64,000 nt of DNA from an uncultured Anaerolineae bacterium (GTDB lineage Bacteria > Chloroflexota > Anaerolineae > J036 > Brachytrichaceae), in the NCBI GenBank assembly GCA_938028725.1, contig CALIMH010000003.1:62001-126000 (forward strand), written 5' to 3'. This document shows, in pieces, positions 30,268 to 39,520 of the stretch. Each line of letters opens with the position of its first letter. The first letter of the stretch is position 1. The notes under the pieces are model-generated. The model did not search any database. It was not told the origin of the DNA and saw only the letters and a list, made by a program, of their open reading frames with translations. Position numbers and translations under genes: made by a program.

Positions 30268-31157
30268 CACGGGCACAGCCGCCTCCCCGCGCTCATTTCC
30301 ATCGGGCGGCCCCACCACACGCCAGCCCCCACCGTGCCCACCAACAGCGAGCCATCCGCCAGGCGCGCCAAGCAGACCGGGTCGCTCATCTCGCCGATGG
30401 GCACTGCGCTGCCCTCGGCCAACGCATACAGCCCCGCTGAGGTGGCCGCCAGCCCTGGCAGCACTGCGTTCACCACCTCCCCGTCGAGCAGTCGCAGCGC
30501 CGTATGCGGCTCGAACGGCTCGCGGGCAATCCACACGCCACCGCCATCGCTGCCCACGATCAGCCGCTCCCCATCGCAGGCCAGCGCGGTGAACGGCGGC
30601 GTGGCATCGGTCAGCCAAAGCTCGCGCCAGGCCTGGCCGGTGTTTTCGCTGATGAACACGCCATGGTCGGTGGCAGCGAAGACACGCTCATCCTCGGCAA
30701 AGGCAGGCGAGACCGCCAGCGCATTCACGCCCAGGTCGAGCAGGCCGTGATTCCAGGCAAACCACGCTGCGCCGCCGTTGGACGTGCGCCACACGCCATC
30801 GCGAGCGGTGGCCGCGAAGCCCAAACCATCCTGGGCGAAGCACGGCGAGAGCGCCAGCCCCATCACCGTGCCGCGGATGGGGATTTGCGCCAATTGCCAG
30901 CTTTCGCCGCCGTCGGACGAGCAGGCGATCTCCGATTCCGAGGCGACGATCACGCGGTCGCCCTCGGCAGCCACCGCGTGCAGCCGCACGTGGCGGATCG
31001 CCGGCGCGATGGGCTGCCAGGCGCCACCCGCCACGTCGAACTGCCACAGCCCCTCGGAAGTGGCGGCCAGGCAGCGCTCGCCGGCCGCCCAGAAAGCAAG
31101 CGCGCAGGCGGGCTGTTGAAAGTGCGTCCACTGGAATCGCTGGACCTGGTCAGGCAT
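30264..31157 (-). CDS. BNR/sortilin-like beta-propeller protein, second of a pair
   Basis: The 297-residue protein is built of repeated Asp-box-like units: CSSDGGESWQLA, WRTSNGGAAWFAW, ISENTGQAWREL, with ALAVSPAFAEDERVFAAT between. These S/T-x-D/N-x-G-x-T/S-W turns mark BNR/sortilin or YCF48-type beta-propellers. No signal peptide is evident, so it may be cytoplasmic. Its start overlaps the stop of the preceding propeller gene by 8 bases (31150-31157), indicating translational coupling and probably a complex or a split propeller. Its function is unknown; photosystem assembly and sialidase roles of relatives cannot be assumed. Confidence 0.75.
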
Positions 31158-32016
31158 AGCGCCAAAGCCCGCGTTGCTGCGTGCCGCAAAGCAGCACTGC
31201 GCTGTCGTCCAGCGTCAAGACGAGCACACCCTCCGGCGCGCGGCGCGGGAGGCGCGTCCAGCTTTCGCCGGCGTCCTCGGAGACGGCCACCAGCCCGTCG
31301 GGCCGCGCCACAGCCACGCGCTGATAGGCAGGCGAGGCGGCGAGCGCCGCGATTGGGCCGCCGCTGAAGTCGCGCCGCCGCTCCCAACTCGCGCCGCGGT
31401 TGGTGGAGAAATACAGGCCGTGCCGCTCACTGCCGGCGATCCACACCTGCGGGAGCAACGCCAACGCTGCGAGGGGGTGGGCATCCGCGTCGAGCGGCAC
31501 CAGCGCCCAGCTCTCGCCTCTGGTTCGACTGATGAACAAGCCATCCTCTAACATTGCCAGCACTGTGGGGTCGAGCGGGAAAGCGGGTGCGAGAGCCAAC
31601 CCAAACGCCTCGCGCCCGATCAAGCCGAAGTTGCACTCCTCCCACGAGTGACCGCCGTTTTGGCTGCGCCATATCCCGCCCCCCATCGCAGCGGCGAAGG
31701 CAAGCCCCTCTCGCGCGAACGCCGGCGACATGACGAGCTGCACCACTTGGCGCGGCGCAGTGAGCTGGGCATATGTCCAGCTTGCGCCGAAGTCGTGCGA
31801 GTATGCAATGCCATCGGCTGCACCGACCAGGATGTGCGGCGGATCAACGGCCAAGGCGGAGATCGCCACTCCGCGCAAAGTGGGTGCGATCGGCTCTGCC
31901 GCTTGGCCAGCGAGGAGATAGAGGCCATCGCTGGTGCCCAACAGCCAACGCCCATCGCCACACGCCGCGATGCAAAGGATCGTGTCAGGTGCGTCCAGCT
32001 TATGCCAGGCAGGCAT
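31150..32016 (-). CDS. BNR/sortilin-like beta-propeller protein, first of a pair
   Basis: The 288-residue protein has the same repeat chemistry as its neighbour: YSHDFGASWTYA, WRSQNGGHSWEEC, ISRTRGESWALV, FSTNRGASWERR and VSEDAGESWTRL, spaced by about 45 residues. The two proteins look like tandem paralogues. I start at ATG 32016 (MPAWHKLDAPD); the frame is open to 32241 but the added part has no propeller repeats. No signal peptide is seen. It is divergent from the lipoprotein gene at 32221, with 204 bases between them. Confidence 0.75.
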   Translation of the reverse strand: MPAWHKLDAPDTILCIAACGDGRWLLGTSDGLYLLAGQAAEPIAPTLRGVAISALAVDPPHILVGAADGIAYSHDFGASWTYAQLTAPRQVVQLVMSPAFAREGLAFAAAMGGGIWRSQNGGHSWEECNFGLIGREAFGLALAPAFPLDPTVLAMLEDGLFISRTRGESWALVPLDADAHPLAALALLPQVWIAGSERHGLYFSTNRGASWERRRDFSGGPIAALAASPAYQRVAVARPDGLVAVSEDAGESWTRLPRRAPEGVLVLTLDDSAVLLCGTQQRGLWRYA

Positions 32017-32220
32017 CACACCGAATTGTAGAATCGTAGCGAGCCGGCCAGCTTGAGCGCTGCAACGCATGAGGCTTTGCGACCCGCTCTGCCCGCTCGA
32101 CAAAACCGTGAGCTTGGGCCGAGCCCAAGCCTTGCCGTGGTGAAACCTTTGCACCTTCCCCAGCGTCTTCATTGGCAAGCGCCAAAATCTCGTGCAAAAT
32201 GATTGCTGAGGGAAGTGACC

Positions 32221-34005
32221 ATGAAAGCTAGCCAGCGCCATGCCTGGTTGTGGATTGCGGGAGTGGTTACAGCCGCGCTGCTCAGTAGTTGCGCTCTGCC
32301 CGTCTCCACAACACCACCATCAGCGCCTACACCCACCAGCGCTCCAGTGCCCTTTCTCGCCATCGCGCCGGAGCGCGCTGCTGTTGGCGAGACAATCGCA
32401 GTGATCGGCTCAGATTGGCAACCCGGCGAGGCCATCTCGATTGGGCTGCTGCCAACAAGCCCGACCCAGCCGGGCAGCATTCTGCTGGCAGTGATCAACG
32501 CCGACCCACAAGGACGCTTCCGCACCGAGGTGCGCATCCCCATCGGCACCACGACAGGCCAATGGAAGCTCTACGCCCAGGCGCAGGCGTTAGAACGCTT
32601 CGCCTTGACCAACCTGGAGGTGTTGAGCGGTGAGGCAGCTCCCTCGGCCACGCCACAATCAGAGCCAACCAGCACAGCCACGCGCGCGCCTTCAACGCGG
32701 CCCACGCGCACGCCCACACCACCGCGGCCCACCCGCACCCCCGCGCCGCCGACCCTCTCGCCCACCCCCGCCTCCTTCCCCGACTGGAAGGGGGAGTACT
32801 TCCCCAACCCAACCCTGAGCGGACCGCCACTGGTGATACGCAACGACCCCACGCTCGACTTCAACTGGGCGGACGGCTCACCCGACCTGCGCATTCCAAC
32901 CGATAACTTCTCAGCGCGCTGGACGCGCAACTTGTTGTTCAACGCCGGCACGTATCGCTTCGTGTTTTTCGTGGATGACGGGGTGCGCCTGTTCATTGAC
33001 GACGTGCTCGTGCTGGACGAGTGGCGCGATGGGCCACCGCGCGAGGTGTTCCGCGATGTCACGCTTTCCGCGCGGCTGTATCGCTTCCGCGTGGAGTACT
33101 ACGAGCGCAGCGGCTTTGCCGTGCTGCGGTTCAACGTTTTCCTGCTGCCGCCCAACACCCCGACGCCGCTGCCCACCACCACCCGCACCCCAACGCCGAC
33201 TCCTACCCACACCCCCACCCCGCCAAGGCCCACCCGCACCCCCACCGTCACGCCAATCCCGTTGGCGACCAACACGCCCACGGTCACGCCGATCCCGCTG
33301 CCGACTAACACGCCCACCGTCACGCCGATCCCACTGCCGACCAACACACCTACGCCCACGCCATCCCCCACACCGTCGCCGACACCCACGCCCACCGATA
33401 CACCGACAGCCACGCCGGTGCCGACCGACACGCCCACGCCCGCGCCATCACCCACACCATCGCCGACACCCACGCCCACCGATACGCCGACAGCCACGCC
33501 GGTGTCGCTGCCGACCGACACACCCACGCCCACGCCACCCTCCACACCGTCGCCGACACCCACGCCGACCGACACGCCAACGCCGACCGGCACGCCGCTA
33601 CCGCCCACGGCCACCGCCACCCCCACACCGCCTGGCCCCACCGCATCGCTGACCGCCACGGTCATCTACACGCCGTCCACTCAGACGCTGCTGGTCAGCT
33701 CCAGGGGCTGGGGGAGGCGTGAGTTTGTGCTGATCGCCATCAGCACGAGCGAGACGGGGCGGCCGGCTGTGCGCGTGGGGGGCGCGCGCGCGAACATCGC
33801 CGGCGTGGTCACGGCGACGCTCACGCTGGAGCTAGCGGCCGAAGAGCCCGGCTACGCCGTGCTTTACAACCGCACCAACAGCCGGCGCATTGTGGTGCCG
33901 ATCCAGGTGCTCGAGACAACGGAGGGCAGCAGCGGGCTGAGGCTTCAGCCCACTGCAGCAGCGCGCCGGCACGGGGAGGTCACACGCGCTCGCGGAACAA
34001 CGTGA
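32221..34005 (+). CDS. Thr/Pro-repeat lipoprotein with PA14 domain
   Basis: The 594-residue protein has a signal peptide with lipobox LSSC (residues 21-24), so it should be anchored to the membrane. An Ig-like domain (about 40-130, [18 protein letters not shown]) is followed by a first TPT linker, then a PA14 domain (about 195-305: [36 protein letters not shown]). A long linker of TPTPTP and [10 protein letters not shown] repeats (about 310-475) leads to a C-terminal beta domain. PA14 domains often bind glycans. The linker probably spans the cell wall or holds the domain away from the surface. GAGGGAAG just upstream is a good ribosome site. The last 26 bases overlap the convergent histidine kinase gene. 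Confidence 0.82.
   Translation: MKASQRHAWLWIAGVVTAALLSSCALPVSTTPPSAPTPTSAPVPFLAIAPERAAVGETIAVIGSDWQPGEAISIGLLPTSPTQPGSILLAVINADPQGRFRTEVRIPIGTTTGQWKLYAQAQALERFALTNLEVLSGEAAPSATPQSEPTSTATRAPSTRPTRTPTPPRPTRTPAPPTLSPTPASFPDWKGEYFPNPTLSGPPLVIRNDPTLDFNWADGSPDLRIPTDNFSARWTRNLLFNAGTYRFVFFVDDGVRLFIDDVLVLDEWRDGPPREVFRDVTLSARLYRFRVEYYERSGFAVLRFNVFLLPPNTPTPLPTTTRTPTPTPTHTPTPPRPTRTPTVTPIPLATNTPTVTPIPLPTNTPTVTPIPLPTNTPTPTPSPTPSPTPTPTDTPTATPVPTDTPTPAPSPTPSPTPTPTDTPTATPVSLPTDTPTPTPPSTPSPTPTPTDTPTPTGTPLPPTATATPTPPGPTASLTATVIYTPSTQTLLVSSRGWGRREFVLIAISTSETGRPAVRVGGARANIAGVVTATLTLELAAEEPGYAVLYNRTNSRRIVVPIQVLETTEGSSGLRLQPTAAARRHGEVTRARGTT
33231..33600 (+). repeat. in-frame tandem repeats coding TPT/PTD linker
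   Basis: Two repeat families lie inside the lipoprotein gene. A 36-base unit encoding [12 protein letters not shown] occurs about three times (33240-33350). A longer unit encoding [19 protein letters not shown] recurs two to three times after it. Unit copies are almost identical at DNA level, so length variation by slippage is likely. Confidence 0.8.
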
Positions 34006-35203
34006 AGTAAAACGTGGAGCCTTGGCCTACGGCGCTCTTCGCCCAGATGTGCCCCCCATGCGCCTCCACGATGTGGCGAGCGATGGATAGCCCCAAGCCG
34101 CTACCGGCGCGTCCGTTGCGCCCAAGGTCAGCCTTGTAAAAGCGCTCAAACACACGCGGCAGCGTATCGCTAGGTATGCCGATGCCGGTGTCACGCACGC
34201 CGATCACGAGGACGTCTTCGGCCTTCAGATTGGCGAGCGCCACGGGGTCATGGCTCAAGCCGGCCTGGAGCGCAGTCTGAGCTGCCTGATCCGCCAGCGC
34301 GAACACCACCACCTCGCCTTGGGGGGTGAACTTGATCGCGTTGTGCAGCAAATTCGAGAGCACGCGCCGAATCTGGTCCGGGTCACACAATGCTGCCAGC
34401 GTCGGGTCCACCTCGTTGACCATCCGCAAGCCGGCGCGATCTGATTGTGGCTTTAGGCGCGAGAGCGCGCTCTCCACTATCTCGCGGACGTTAGCGCGCA
34501 CCATCCGCATAGGCATCTGGCCGGACTCGATCTGCGCTAAGTCGGATAGCTCCTGCACCAGCCGTGTGAGCGAGTCGAGCTGGTCGCGCAATTGCGCCCA
34601 CAGGCGCTGGCGTTCTAGTGCTGGCCCTAAGTTGCTCTGCAGCGACTCAAACAGGAGGTGGATGTTGGTGAGCGGCGTGCGCAGCTCGTGGGAGATGTTG
34701 GCCACAAAGTCGCGGCGCATCCGCCCCAGGTATTGCAGCTCGCTGATGTCGCGCAACACGATCACGGCGCCATCCAGCGTGCGGGCGGCCTGCGCGCGGT
34801 GCAAGCGCTGGTTCACCATAAACTCGCCGAAGAGTTCGCTGCGCCCAACCAGCACATCCTCGGCCAATTGGTCCAATTCGTAGGAGCGTGTGGCCTCGAT
34901 CAGGGTCACGCCGGCAGCGCGATTGCATAGGCTGGCCGCAGGCGGATTGTGGGCGACCACTTGGCGGTTGCTGTTGATGATGAGGATGGGATCGAAGCTG
35001 GCCTCCATCAGCGCTTCGAGCAGCTTGTCCTGCCGTGCGGAGCGGCTCACGTGCTCGGCCAACTGCGAGCGCAGGCGTGCCAGCTCAGCGTATGCGTCCT
35101 CCAGCGATCTGCGCAGCCGCCGCTGCCACACCATCAGCAGCACCACGGCGACCAGCCACACTAGGTTCACCAGGATGAGGTGCCAGTAAAACAGGGTGTT
35201 CAT
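33980..35203 (-). CDS. membrane PAS sensor histidine kinase (PhoR-like)
   Basis: The 407-residue kinase has one N-terminal membrane helix (about 5-27), a short coiled segment, a PAS domain (about 65-165, [19 protein letters not shown]), HisKA with phospho-acceptor H in [16 protein letters not shown], and HATPase_c ([51 protein letters not shown]). There is only one helix and no extracytoplasmic sensor domain, so the signal is probably internal or through a partner. No response regulator gene is adjacent; the next genes are an unrelated small membrane protein and an ECF sigma factor. Its 3' end overlaps the lipoprotein gene tail-to-tail by 26 bases. Confidence 0.9.
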   Translation of the reverse strand: MNTLFYWHLILVNLVWLVAVVLLMVWQRRLRRSLEDAYAELARLRSQLAEHVSRSARQDKLLEALMEASFDPILIINSNRQVVAHNPPAASLCNRAAGVTLIEATRSYELDQLAEDVLVGRSELFGEFMVNQRLHRAQAARTLDGAVIVLRDISELQYLGRMRRDFVANISHELRTPLTNIHLLFESLQSNLGPALERQRLWAQLRDQLDSLTRLVQELSDLAQIESGQMPMRMVRANVREIVESALSRLKPQSDRAGLRMVNEVDPTLAALCDPDQIRRVLSNLLHNAIKFTPQGEVVVFALADQAAQTALQAGLSHDPVALANLKAEDVLVIGVRDTGIGIPSDTLPRVFERFYKADLGRNGRAGSGLGLSIARHIVEAHGGHIWAKSAVGQGSTFYFTLFRERV

Positions 35204-35218
35204 GGCGCGCTCAGGTCA

Positions 35219-35458
35219 TCAGGCACGGCGGCGCGCAAAGCACACCAACACGCTGATCAGCCCCAGCAGCGCAGTGGCCACGCCAACCAGCGCCGCGATC
35301 TGTTGCCGCTCCAACCTCCGACGCTGGGAGGGTTGGCGCATGATCTCCAGCCGCGCGCGTTCGACAAAATCCCGGCGCGGTGCGACAGGCGTGAACGCGC
35401 GCTCCAGTTGCTGCTCTAGGAACTCAACATCCTCCTGGGTGAGACGAGACCTGGTCAT
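35219..35458 (-). CDS. small single-helix membrane protein paired with ECF sigma factor
   Basis: The 79-residue protein starts MTRSRLTQEDVEFLEQQLER, has a charged helical N-terminal half, then basic residues (PSQRRRLERQQ) and one C-terminal hydrophobic helix (about 55-74) ending CFARRRA. Its ATG overlaps the sigma factor stop (ATGA at 35458-35455). Genes in this position are often anti-sigma factors, which keep the sigma factor at the membrane. This one lacks the zinc HxxxCxxC motif and is very short, so a regulatory role is only inferred from position and topology. It ends 15 bases before the histidine kinase start, so all three may be one transcript. Confidence 0.72.
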   Translation of the reverse strand: MTRSRLTQEDVEFLEQQLERAFTPVAPRRDFVERARLEIMRQPSQRRRLERQQIAALVGVATALLGLISVLVCFARRRA

Positions 35459-36075
35459 TGCTCCTCTTCCATCTCGCACAGCAGATCGCGCAATTGGGCC
35501 AAGGTGCGGTGATATAGCGACTTGACCGCACCCTCGCTGCGGTTCATGATCCGGCCGATCTCGGCGTTGGAAAGCTGCTCGACAAACTTCAGCACCAGCA
35601 GATGCTGGCGATCTTCCGGCAAGCGGCGGATGGCATTGAGCAGGCGCTGCCGCTGTCGCTCGTGGTCGAGGCGATGCGCGAGGTCCTCCACCTCCTGCAC
35701 AAAGCGAGGATGCGCCGCATCGCACAGGTGCTCCAGCGGCACTGCGGGCCGGCGGCGCTGGTCTCGCCGGAAGTTCACTACCACGTTGTGGGCGATGCGA
35801 TACAGCCACGCGGTGAACGGCAGACCACGGTCGTTGTAGTTGCCGATATGCTTCAGCGCCTGCATGAAGACGCGCGCGGTTAGGTCCTCGGCGTCCTCGA
35901 TGTTGCCGACGCGGTAAAACACGTAGCGGTAAATCGCAGCCACGTGCTGCTCGTAGAGCACCCCGAACGCCTCGGCATCTGTTTTCGCGCGGCGCACCAG
36001 CTCCTGCTCGTCCATCGCTTGCTCGAACGCATGCTCGGATGCAGCAGAGGGGTGAGCGACTGTCTCGGCAACCAT
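35455..36075 (-). CDS. ECF-family RNA polymerase sigma factor
   Basis: The 206-residue protein has sigma region 2 (about 30-95: FGVLYEQHVAAIYRYVFYRV, EDLTARVFMQAL, then FTAWLYRIAHNVVVNFRR) and region 4 (about 140-200: LNAIRRLPEDRQHLLVLKF, LSNAEIGRIMNRSEGAVKSL). Regions 1 and 3 are absent, as expected for extracytoplasmic-function sigma factors. MDEQELVRRAK at 36015 is an alternative start. It is followed by an overlapping small membrane protein and then a histidine kinase. Promoter specificity is unknown. Confidence 0.92.
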   Translation of the reverse strand: MVAETVAHPSAASEHAFEQAMDEQELVRRAKTDAEAFGVLYEQHVAAIYRYVFYRVGNIEDAEDLTARVFMQALKHIGNYNDRGLPFTAWLYRIAHNVVVNFRRDQRRRPAVPLEHLCDAAHPRFVQEVEDLAHRLDHERQRQRLLNAIRRLPEDRQHLLVLKFVEQLSNAEIGRIMNRSEGAVKSLYHRTLAQLRDLLCEMEEEQ

Positions 36076-36094
36076 GCGTGTGCGGCAGCAATTC

Positions 36095-36100
36095 TATAAT
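36095..36100 (+). promoter_or_regulatory. -10 box of a leaderless glycosyltransferase transcript
   Basis: Consensus TATAAT ends 8 bases before the GTG start at 36109, about where transcription would begin. There is no room for a ribosome binding site, so the mRNA is probably leaderless. No good -35 box is visible. Confidence 0.55.
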
Positions 36101-36108
36101 GCCGTGGC

Positions 36109-37044
36109 GTGCGCATCTCGGTGGTCATCCCCAACTGGAACGGCGCGCACCATCTCCCCACCTGCCTGGAGGCGTTGCGCCGACAAACGCTGCCCCCACT
36201 GGAGGTGATTGTGGTGGACAACGCCTCGCAAGACCACTCACGGGCACTGCTGTCAAAGCAGTTCCCAGAGGTGCGCGTGATCGCCCTGCCGCGCAACCGT
36301 CGTTTTGCCGGCGCGTGCAACGCGGGCATCCGCGCGGCCCGCGGCGAGGCCATCGCGCTGCTGAACAATGACACGGAGGCGGACTCGCACTGGCTGGAGC
36401 ACGTCGCGCGCTGCTTTGCGCGCCACCCCGATGCCGGCTTCGTTGCCAGTAAGCTGCGCCTGTTCGACCGCCGGGAATACTTGCACAGCGCCGGCGACTT
36501 TTACTCGCGGCGCGGCCTGCCCGGCAACCGCGGCGTATGGCAAAAGGACGAGGGCCAGTTCGACACCGAATACGTCTTCGGCGCGTGCGGCGCTGCGGCG
36601 GTATACCGGCGCGCGATGCTCGACCACGTCGGCCTGCTTGACGAGCGGTTCGAGTTTAGCTGCGAGGACGTGGACCTGTCCTGGCGGGCCAATCTGGCCG
36701 GCTACCGTTGTGCCTTCGCTTATGACGCCATCGTGTATCACAAAGTGAGCGCCACGGGCGGCGGCGTGCTCAACAGCTTCTACGACGGGCGCAACTTCAT
36801 CTGGCTACTGGCAAAAGATGTGCCGACAGAGGTGCTGCGCGAGAACTGGCGCGCCATCGTGCGCGAGCAACTGCGGATCACCGAGCAGGCCCTGCAGGCG
36901 TGGCGCGGGGCAGCAGCGCGCAACCGGCTGCGCGGCCAGCTCGCCGGCCTGGCCGGCCTGCCGCGCCTGTGGCGCGCCCGCCGCTCGGTCCAGGCCACGC
37001 GCGTGATCAGCAGCGAGGCACTGCGCGCGCTGCTGGACCCATGA
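36109..37044 (+). CDS. family 2 glycosyltransferase
   Basis: The 311-residue protein has the GT-A fold of rhamnosyl/glycosyl-transfer GT2 enzymes: ISVVIPNWNGAHHLPTCLEAL, VIVVDNASQDHS, FAGACNAGIRAARGE, LLNNDTEADSHWLEH, and the catalytic-region FEFSCEDVDLSWRANLAGYR. These enzymes add sugars to lipid-linked or surface glycans. A C-terminal amphipathic stretch without clear membrane helices ends the protein. The start is GTG directly after a TATAAT box, suggesting leaderless expression. Tail-to-tail with the desaturase, 1 base apart. The acceptor is unknown. Confidence 0.88.
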   Translation: MRISVVIPNWNGAHHLPTCLEALRRQTLPPLEVIVVDNASQDHSRALLSKQFPEVRVIALPRNRRFAGACNAGIRAARGEAIALLNNDTEADSHWLEHVARCFARHPDAGFVASKLRLFDRREYLHSAGDFYSRRGLPGNRGVWQKDEGQFDTEYVFGACGAAAVYRRAMLDHVGLLDERFEFSCEDVDLSWRANLAGYRCAFAYDAIVYHKVSATGGGVLNSFYDGRNFIWLLAKDVPTEVLRENWRAIVREQLRITEQALQAWRGAAARNRLRGQLAGLAGLPRLWRARRSVQATRVISSEALRALLDP

Positions 37045-37045
37045 C

Positions 37046-38587
37046 CTACCTGGCCGGCGCCGACCTGGCCCGCCACCAGCGGCGGGCGGTCGGCGCCGCG
37101 CAATGGCGCAACACCTCCTCCGCCACGCGCAGCGCGCCCACCGTCACGCCGGCAGTGCTTTGGCCGGGGAAGATCGAGTCGCCCACCATCCATAGGTTGG
37201 GCACTCCCGTGCGCGGGCCGCGCACGCGCAGCAAGCTGGTGAAAGGGAAGCCGCCCACGCCCCCCCTGTGCCGACGGGTGAAGAACTGGAAGGTGACCGG
37301 CGTGCCGTGCAACAACAGGCGGATGTGCTTTCGCAGGCCGGGCAACGCCCGCTCAGCCAGGTCAAGGATGCGCTCGGTGTAGGCGGCCACCCGCTCATCG
37401 TAAGCGGCCTTGGCGCCGGGCGTTTGGCGCAGACGCCACCACGCTGCCGCGCGGGTGTGCGTGCTAATCGTGATCGCGCGATGGCCCGCCGGCGCACGGC
37501 TGGCGTCGGCGGCGTCCGAAATGGAGATGAAGATCGAGTTGCACTCGCCGAGCGGCGCGTTGTAATCGCCCACCACTTGGATGTGTGAGATGCCGCTGGG
37601 CAGCAGGGCTGGTGCGTCGGCCACGCCCAGATACAGGGTGAAGGCGCCCCACATCTCCTCGCGCTGCGCAGCCTCGCGTTGCAGCGAAGCGGGCGCCTCT
37701 TGGCCCAGCAAGCGCGCCACGTCCCAAAGCGTCAGGTTCGCCACACACACCTCGCAGGGCAATCGCAAGCCCTTGTTGGTGTGCACCGCCACCACGCGGC
37801 CGCCTTGCACCTCCAAGCGGGTCACCTCTTGGCGAAAGTGCACGTGGCCGCCCCATCGGCGCACCGCCTCGACGAGCTGCTCGCTGATGCCGCCCATGCC
37901 GCCCTCTGCGTGGGTCACACCGCGCCGCGGCAAGTCCAGGGCTGCTGCGCCAAACAGCGCGTTGGCGCGCTCGGCAGTCGTTTGAGCGCTGATCAGCAGT
38001 TGCGCGTCGAGGAAGGTGAGCGCAGCGCGATCGCGAATGCCGCTGCGGCGCGCCCAGCCCCCCAGCGTATCGAGGACGTGGGGGAGTGTAACCAGGGTCG
38101 AGGGCCGCACCGCCAGCGCCAGCTGCCACAAGTCGCTGAGGTCGGATGGAGGCAGGGCCGGCCGCCGAGCAGCAAAATCCCACACCGCGTCGCTCACCCG
38201 CTCCAGGGCGCGGTTGAAGCGCAGCAGCCGGGTTTGGTCGGGCGAGTCGGCGAAGGCAGACGCTAACTCTTCATGCCAAGCCGCGCGGTCGGCCCACTGG
38301 GTGATGGTGCGGTCGGGCAGCAGGACGCGCCAGGCGGGGTTGACGGGGTGGACGCGCCAGTCAATCCCCAGCAGGTCGCCCACCACCTGATGAGGTCCGC
38401 CGGGCTGAAAGCCGCCGGCCAACGTCGCGCCTGCGTCGAAGCGATACTTCTGGTGGTAAAACGTGCCGGCGCAGCCGCCGGCATACACGTGCGCCTCCAG
38501 CAGCGTCACCTCATGGCCTGCTTTGGCCAACAGCGCTGCTGTGGTTGCGCCGCCCACGCCTGCGCCGATCACCACAACCTTTGCCAT
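37046..38587 (-). CDS. CrtI-type phytoene desaturase-like FAD oxidoreductase
   Basis: The 513-residue protein begins with the dinucleotide-binding motif VVVIGAGVGGATTAALLAKAG and LLEAHVYAGGCAGTF, followed by RFDAGATLAGGF. The C-terminal FAD motif region reads NLWMVGDSIFPGQSTAGVT. This is the layout of the CrtI/CrtD/CrtO and CarT-type carotenoid desaturase, isomerase and saturase group. A closer assignment (desaturase, ketolase or retinol-saturase-like) is not possible by eye. No phytoene synthase or other carotenoid gene is in the window. Confidence 0.82.
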   Translation of the reverse strand: MAKVVVIGAGVGGATTAALLAKAGHEVTLLEAHVYAGGCAGTFYHQKYRFDAGATLAGGFQPGGPHQVVGDLLGIDWRVHPVNPAWRVLLPDRTITQWADRAAWHEELASAFADSPDQTRLLRFNRALERVSDAVWDFAARRPALPPSDLSDLWQLALAVRPSTLVTLPHVLDTLGGWARRSGIRDRAALTFLDAQLLISAQTTAERANALFGAAALDLPRRGVTHAEGGMGGISEQLVEAVRRWGGHVHFRQEVTRLEVQGGRVVAVHTNKGLRLPCEVCVANLTLWDVARLLGQEAPASLQREAAQREEMWGAFTLYLGVADAPALLPSGISHIQVVGDYNAPLGECNSIFISISDAADASRAPAGHRAITISTHTRAAAWWRLRQTPGAKAAYDERVAAYTERILDLAERALPGLRKHIRLLLHGTPVTFQFFTRRHRGGVGGFPFTSLLRVRGPRTGVPNLWMVGDSIFPGQSTAGVTVGALRVAEEVLRHCAAPTARRWWRARSAPAR

Positions 38588-38670
38588 TGTTGCGCCTCCT
38601 CGATGCGTTGCGCCAGAGGCTACGGGGTAGAACTGTGCATCGCATGAGAGCGATCAGCGCTGCTAAAGGC

Positions 38671-38706
38671 AAACAACAACGCCCGGCAGCATGTCACCGC
38701 CGGGCG
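38671..38706 (-). terminator. intrinsic terminator of the sulfur/thiol-redox operon
   Basis: On the minus strand CGCCCGGC pairs with GCCGGGCG (8 bp, 11-base loop), followed by TTGTTGTTTG. It lies about 56 bases beyond the PDO-type gene stop and closes the seven-gene minus-strand run. Confidence 0.75.
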
Positions 38707-38761
38707 CCGCGCAGCGGGTGTGCTCGACAGTGGTAGGGATAGGTGCTCAGCGCCGATGCTC

Positions 38762-39475
38762 TCACAATCCCCACTCGGCGCGCAGGCGCTTCATGGCGGC
38801 GGGGTCGTTCACCTGCATGAGCTCGTCCATGAGCGCTGCCTCCGGCACAGCGCCCTCGATGTGGATCACCTCGTTGATCACCGTGCGCGGCACGCCATAC
38901 ACGCTATAGCGGTTGGCGAGATGCGGAAACTCGGTAGCCTCCACCATGTCCGCGCGCACACGTTCGCTGGCGATGGCCAAACGGTGTGCCAAAAGCACCG
39001 CGCGCGGACAGTAGGGACAGGTGGGCGTCACAAACACCTGGATGTGCACAGGACCTGTCAGCGCAGCCAGTTGTTCCAGGGTGCGTGCGCTCAAGTCATG
39101 GCGCGCTTGGCTGACCAGCACCAGGTCTTGGATGAAAGTGCCAAACTCATAGCCAGAGGGGATGCCGAACAGCCGCACGCCGAAATCGCGCGGCTGCGGG
39201 CGCTCATCGCGCAAGAGCGCAATTGCCGGGATTTTGTCAATGCCCATCTGGCTTGCCAGCGCCTGATCGGCCACAAGGTCGTGCACCTCCAAGCGAAGCT
39301 TGTCCGAAAGCGCCACCACCTCCTCGACAAGCTGACGAGTTTCGCGGCAGAAACCGCATTCCAGCGCGCCGCCCTCCTGTTGGGTGAAGAGCACGATCCG
39401 CACCGGCTCGGTCATCGCAGCCAGCGCTTGGCGCACCTCACGGCGCACTGATTCGTTGAGCAACGTCATATTCAC
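38762..39475 (-). CDS. PDO-type protein disulfide oxidoreductase (two glutaredoxin/thioredoxin folds)
   Basis: The 237-residue protein has two thioredoxin-fold units, each with a CxxC: C40-C43 (ECGFC) in the N-terminal unit and C153-C156 (CPYC) in the C-terminal unit. A cis-proline loop (YGVPRTVIN) follows the second site. Proteins of this build (PDO, glutaredoxin-like) occur in thermophiles and catalyse disulfide exchange, often as substrates of a thioredoxin reductase. Here the trxB-like gene is 45 bases upstream in the same run, which fits that pairing. It is the last gene before the terminator. Confidence 0.88.
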   Translation of the reverse strand: MNMTLLNESVRREVRQALAAMTEPVRIVLFTQQEGGALECGFCRETRQLVEEVVALSDKLRLEVHDLVADQALASQMGIDKIPAIALLRDERPQPRDFGVRLFGIPSGYEFGTFIQDLVLVSQARHDLSARTLEQLAALTGPVHIQVFVTPTCPYCPRAVLLAHRLAIASERVRADMVEATEFPHLANRYSVYGVPRTVINEVIHIEGAVPEAALMDELMQVNDPAAMKRLRAEWGL

Positions 39476-39520
39476 TCCTTCTCACGACAGCGACGCGCCG
39501 CTATGCGACAGCTCCGTCGC

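Noticed and set aside
33099-33665. Gly/Val-rich minus-strand frame and a CRISPR-like periodic pattern
   Set aside because: The period is a multiple of three and inside an open lipoprotein gene; units are contiguous with no variable spacers. It is a coding TPT repeat, not CRISPR.
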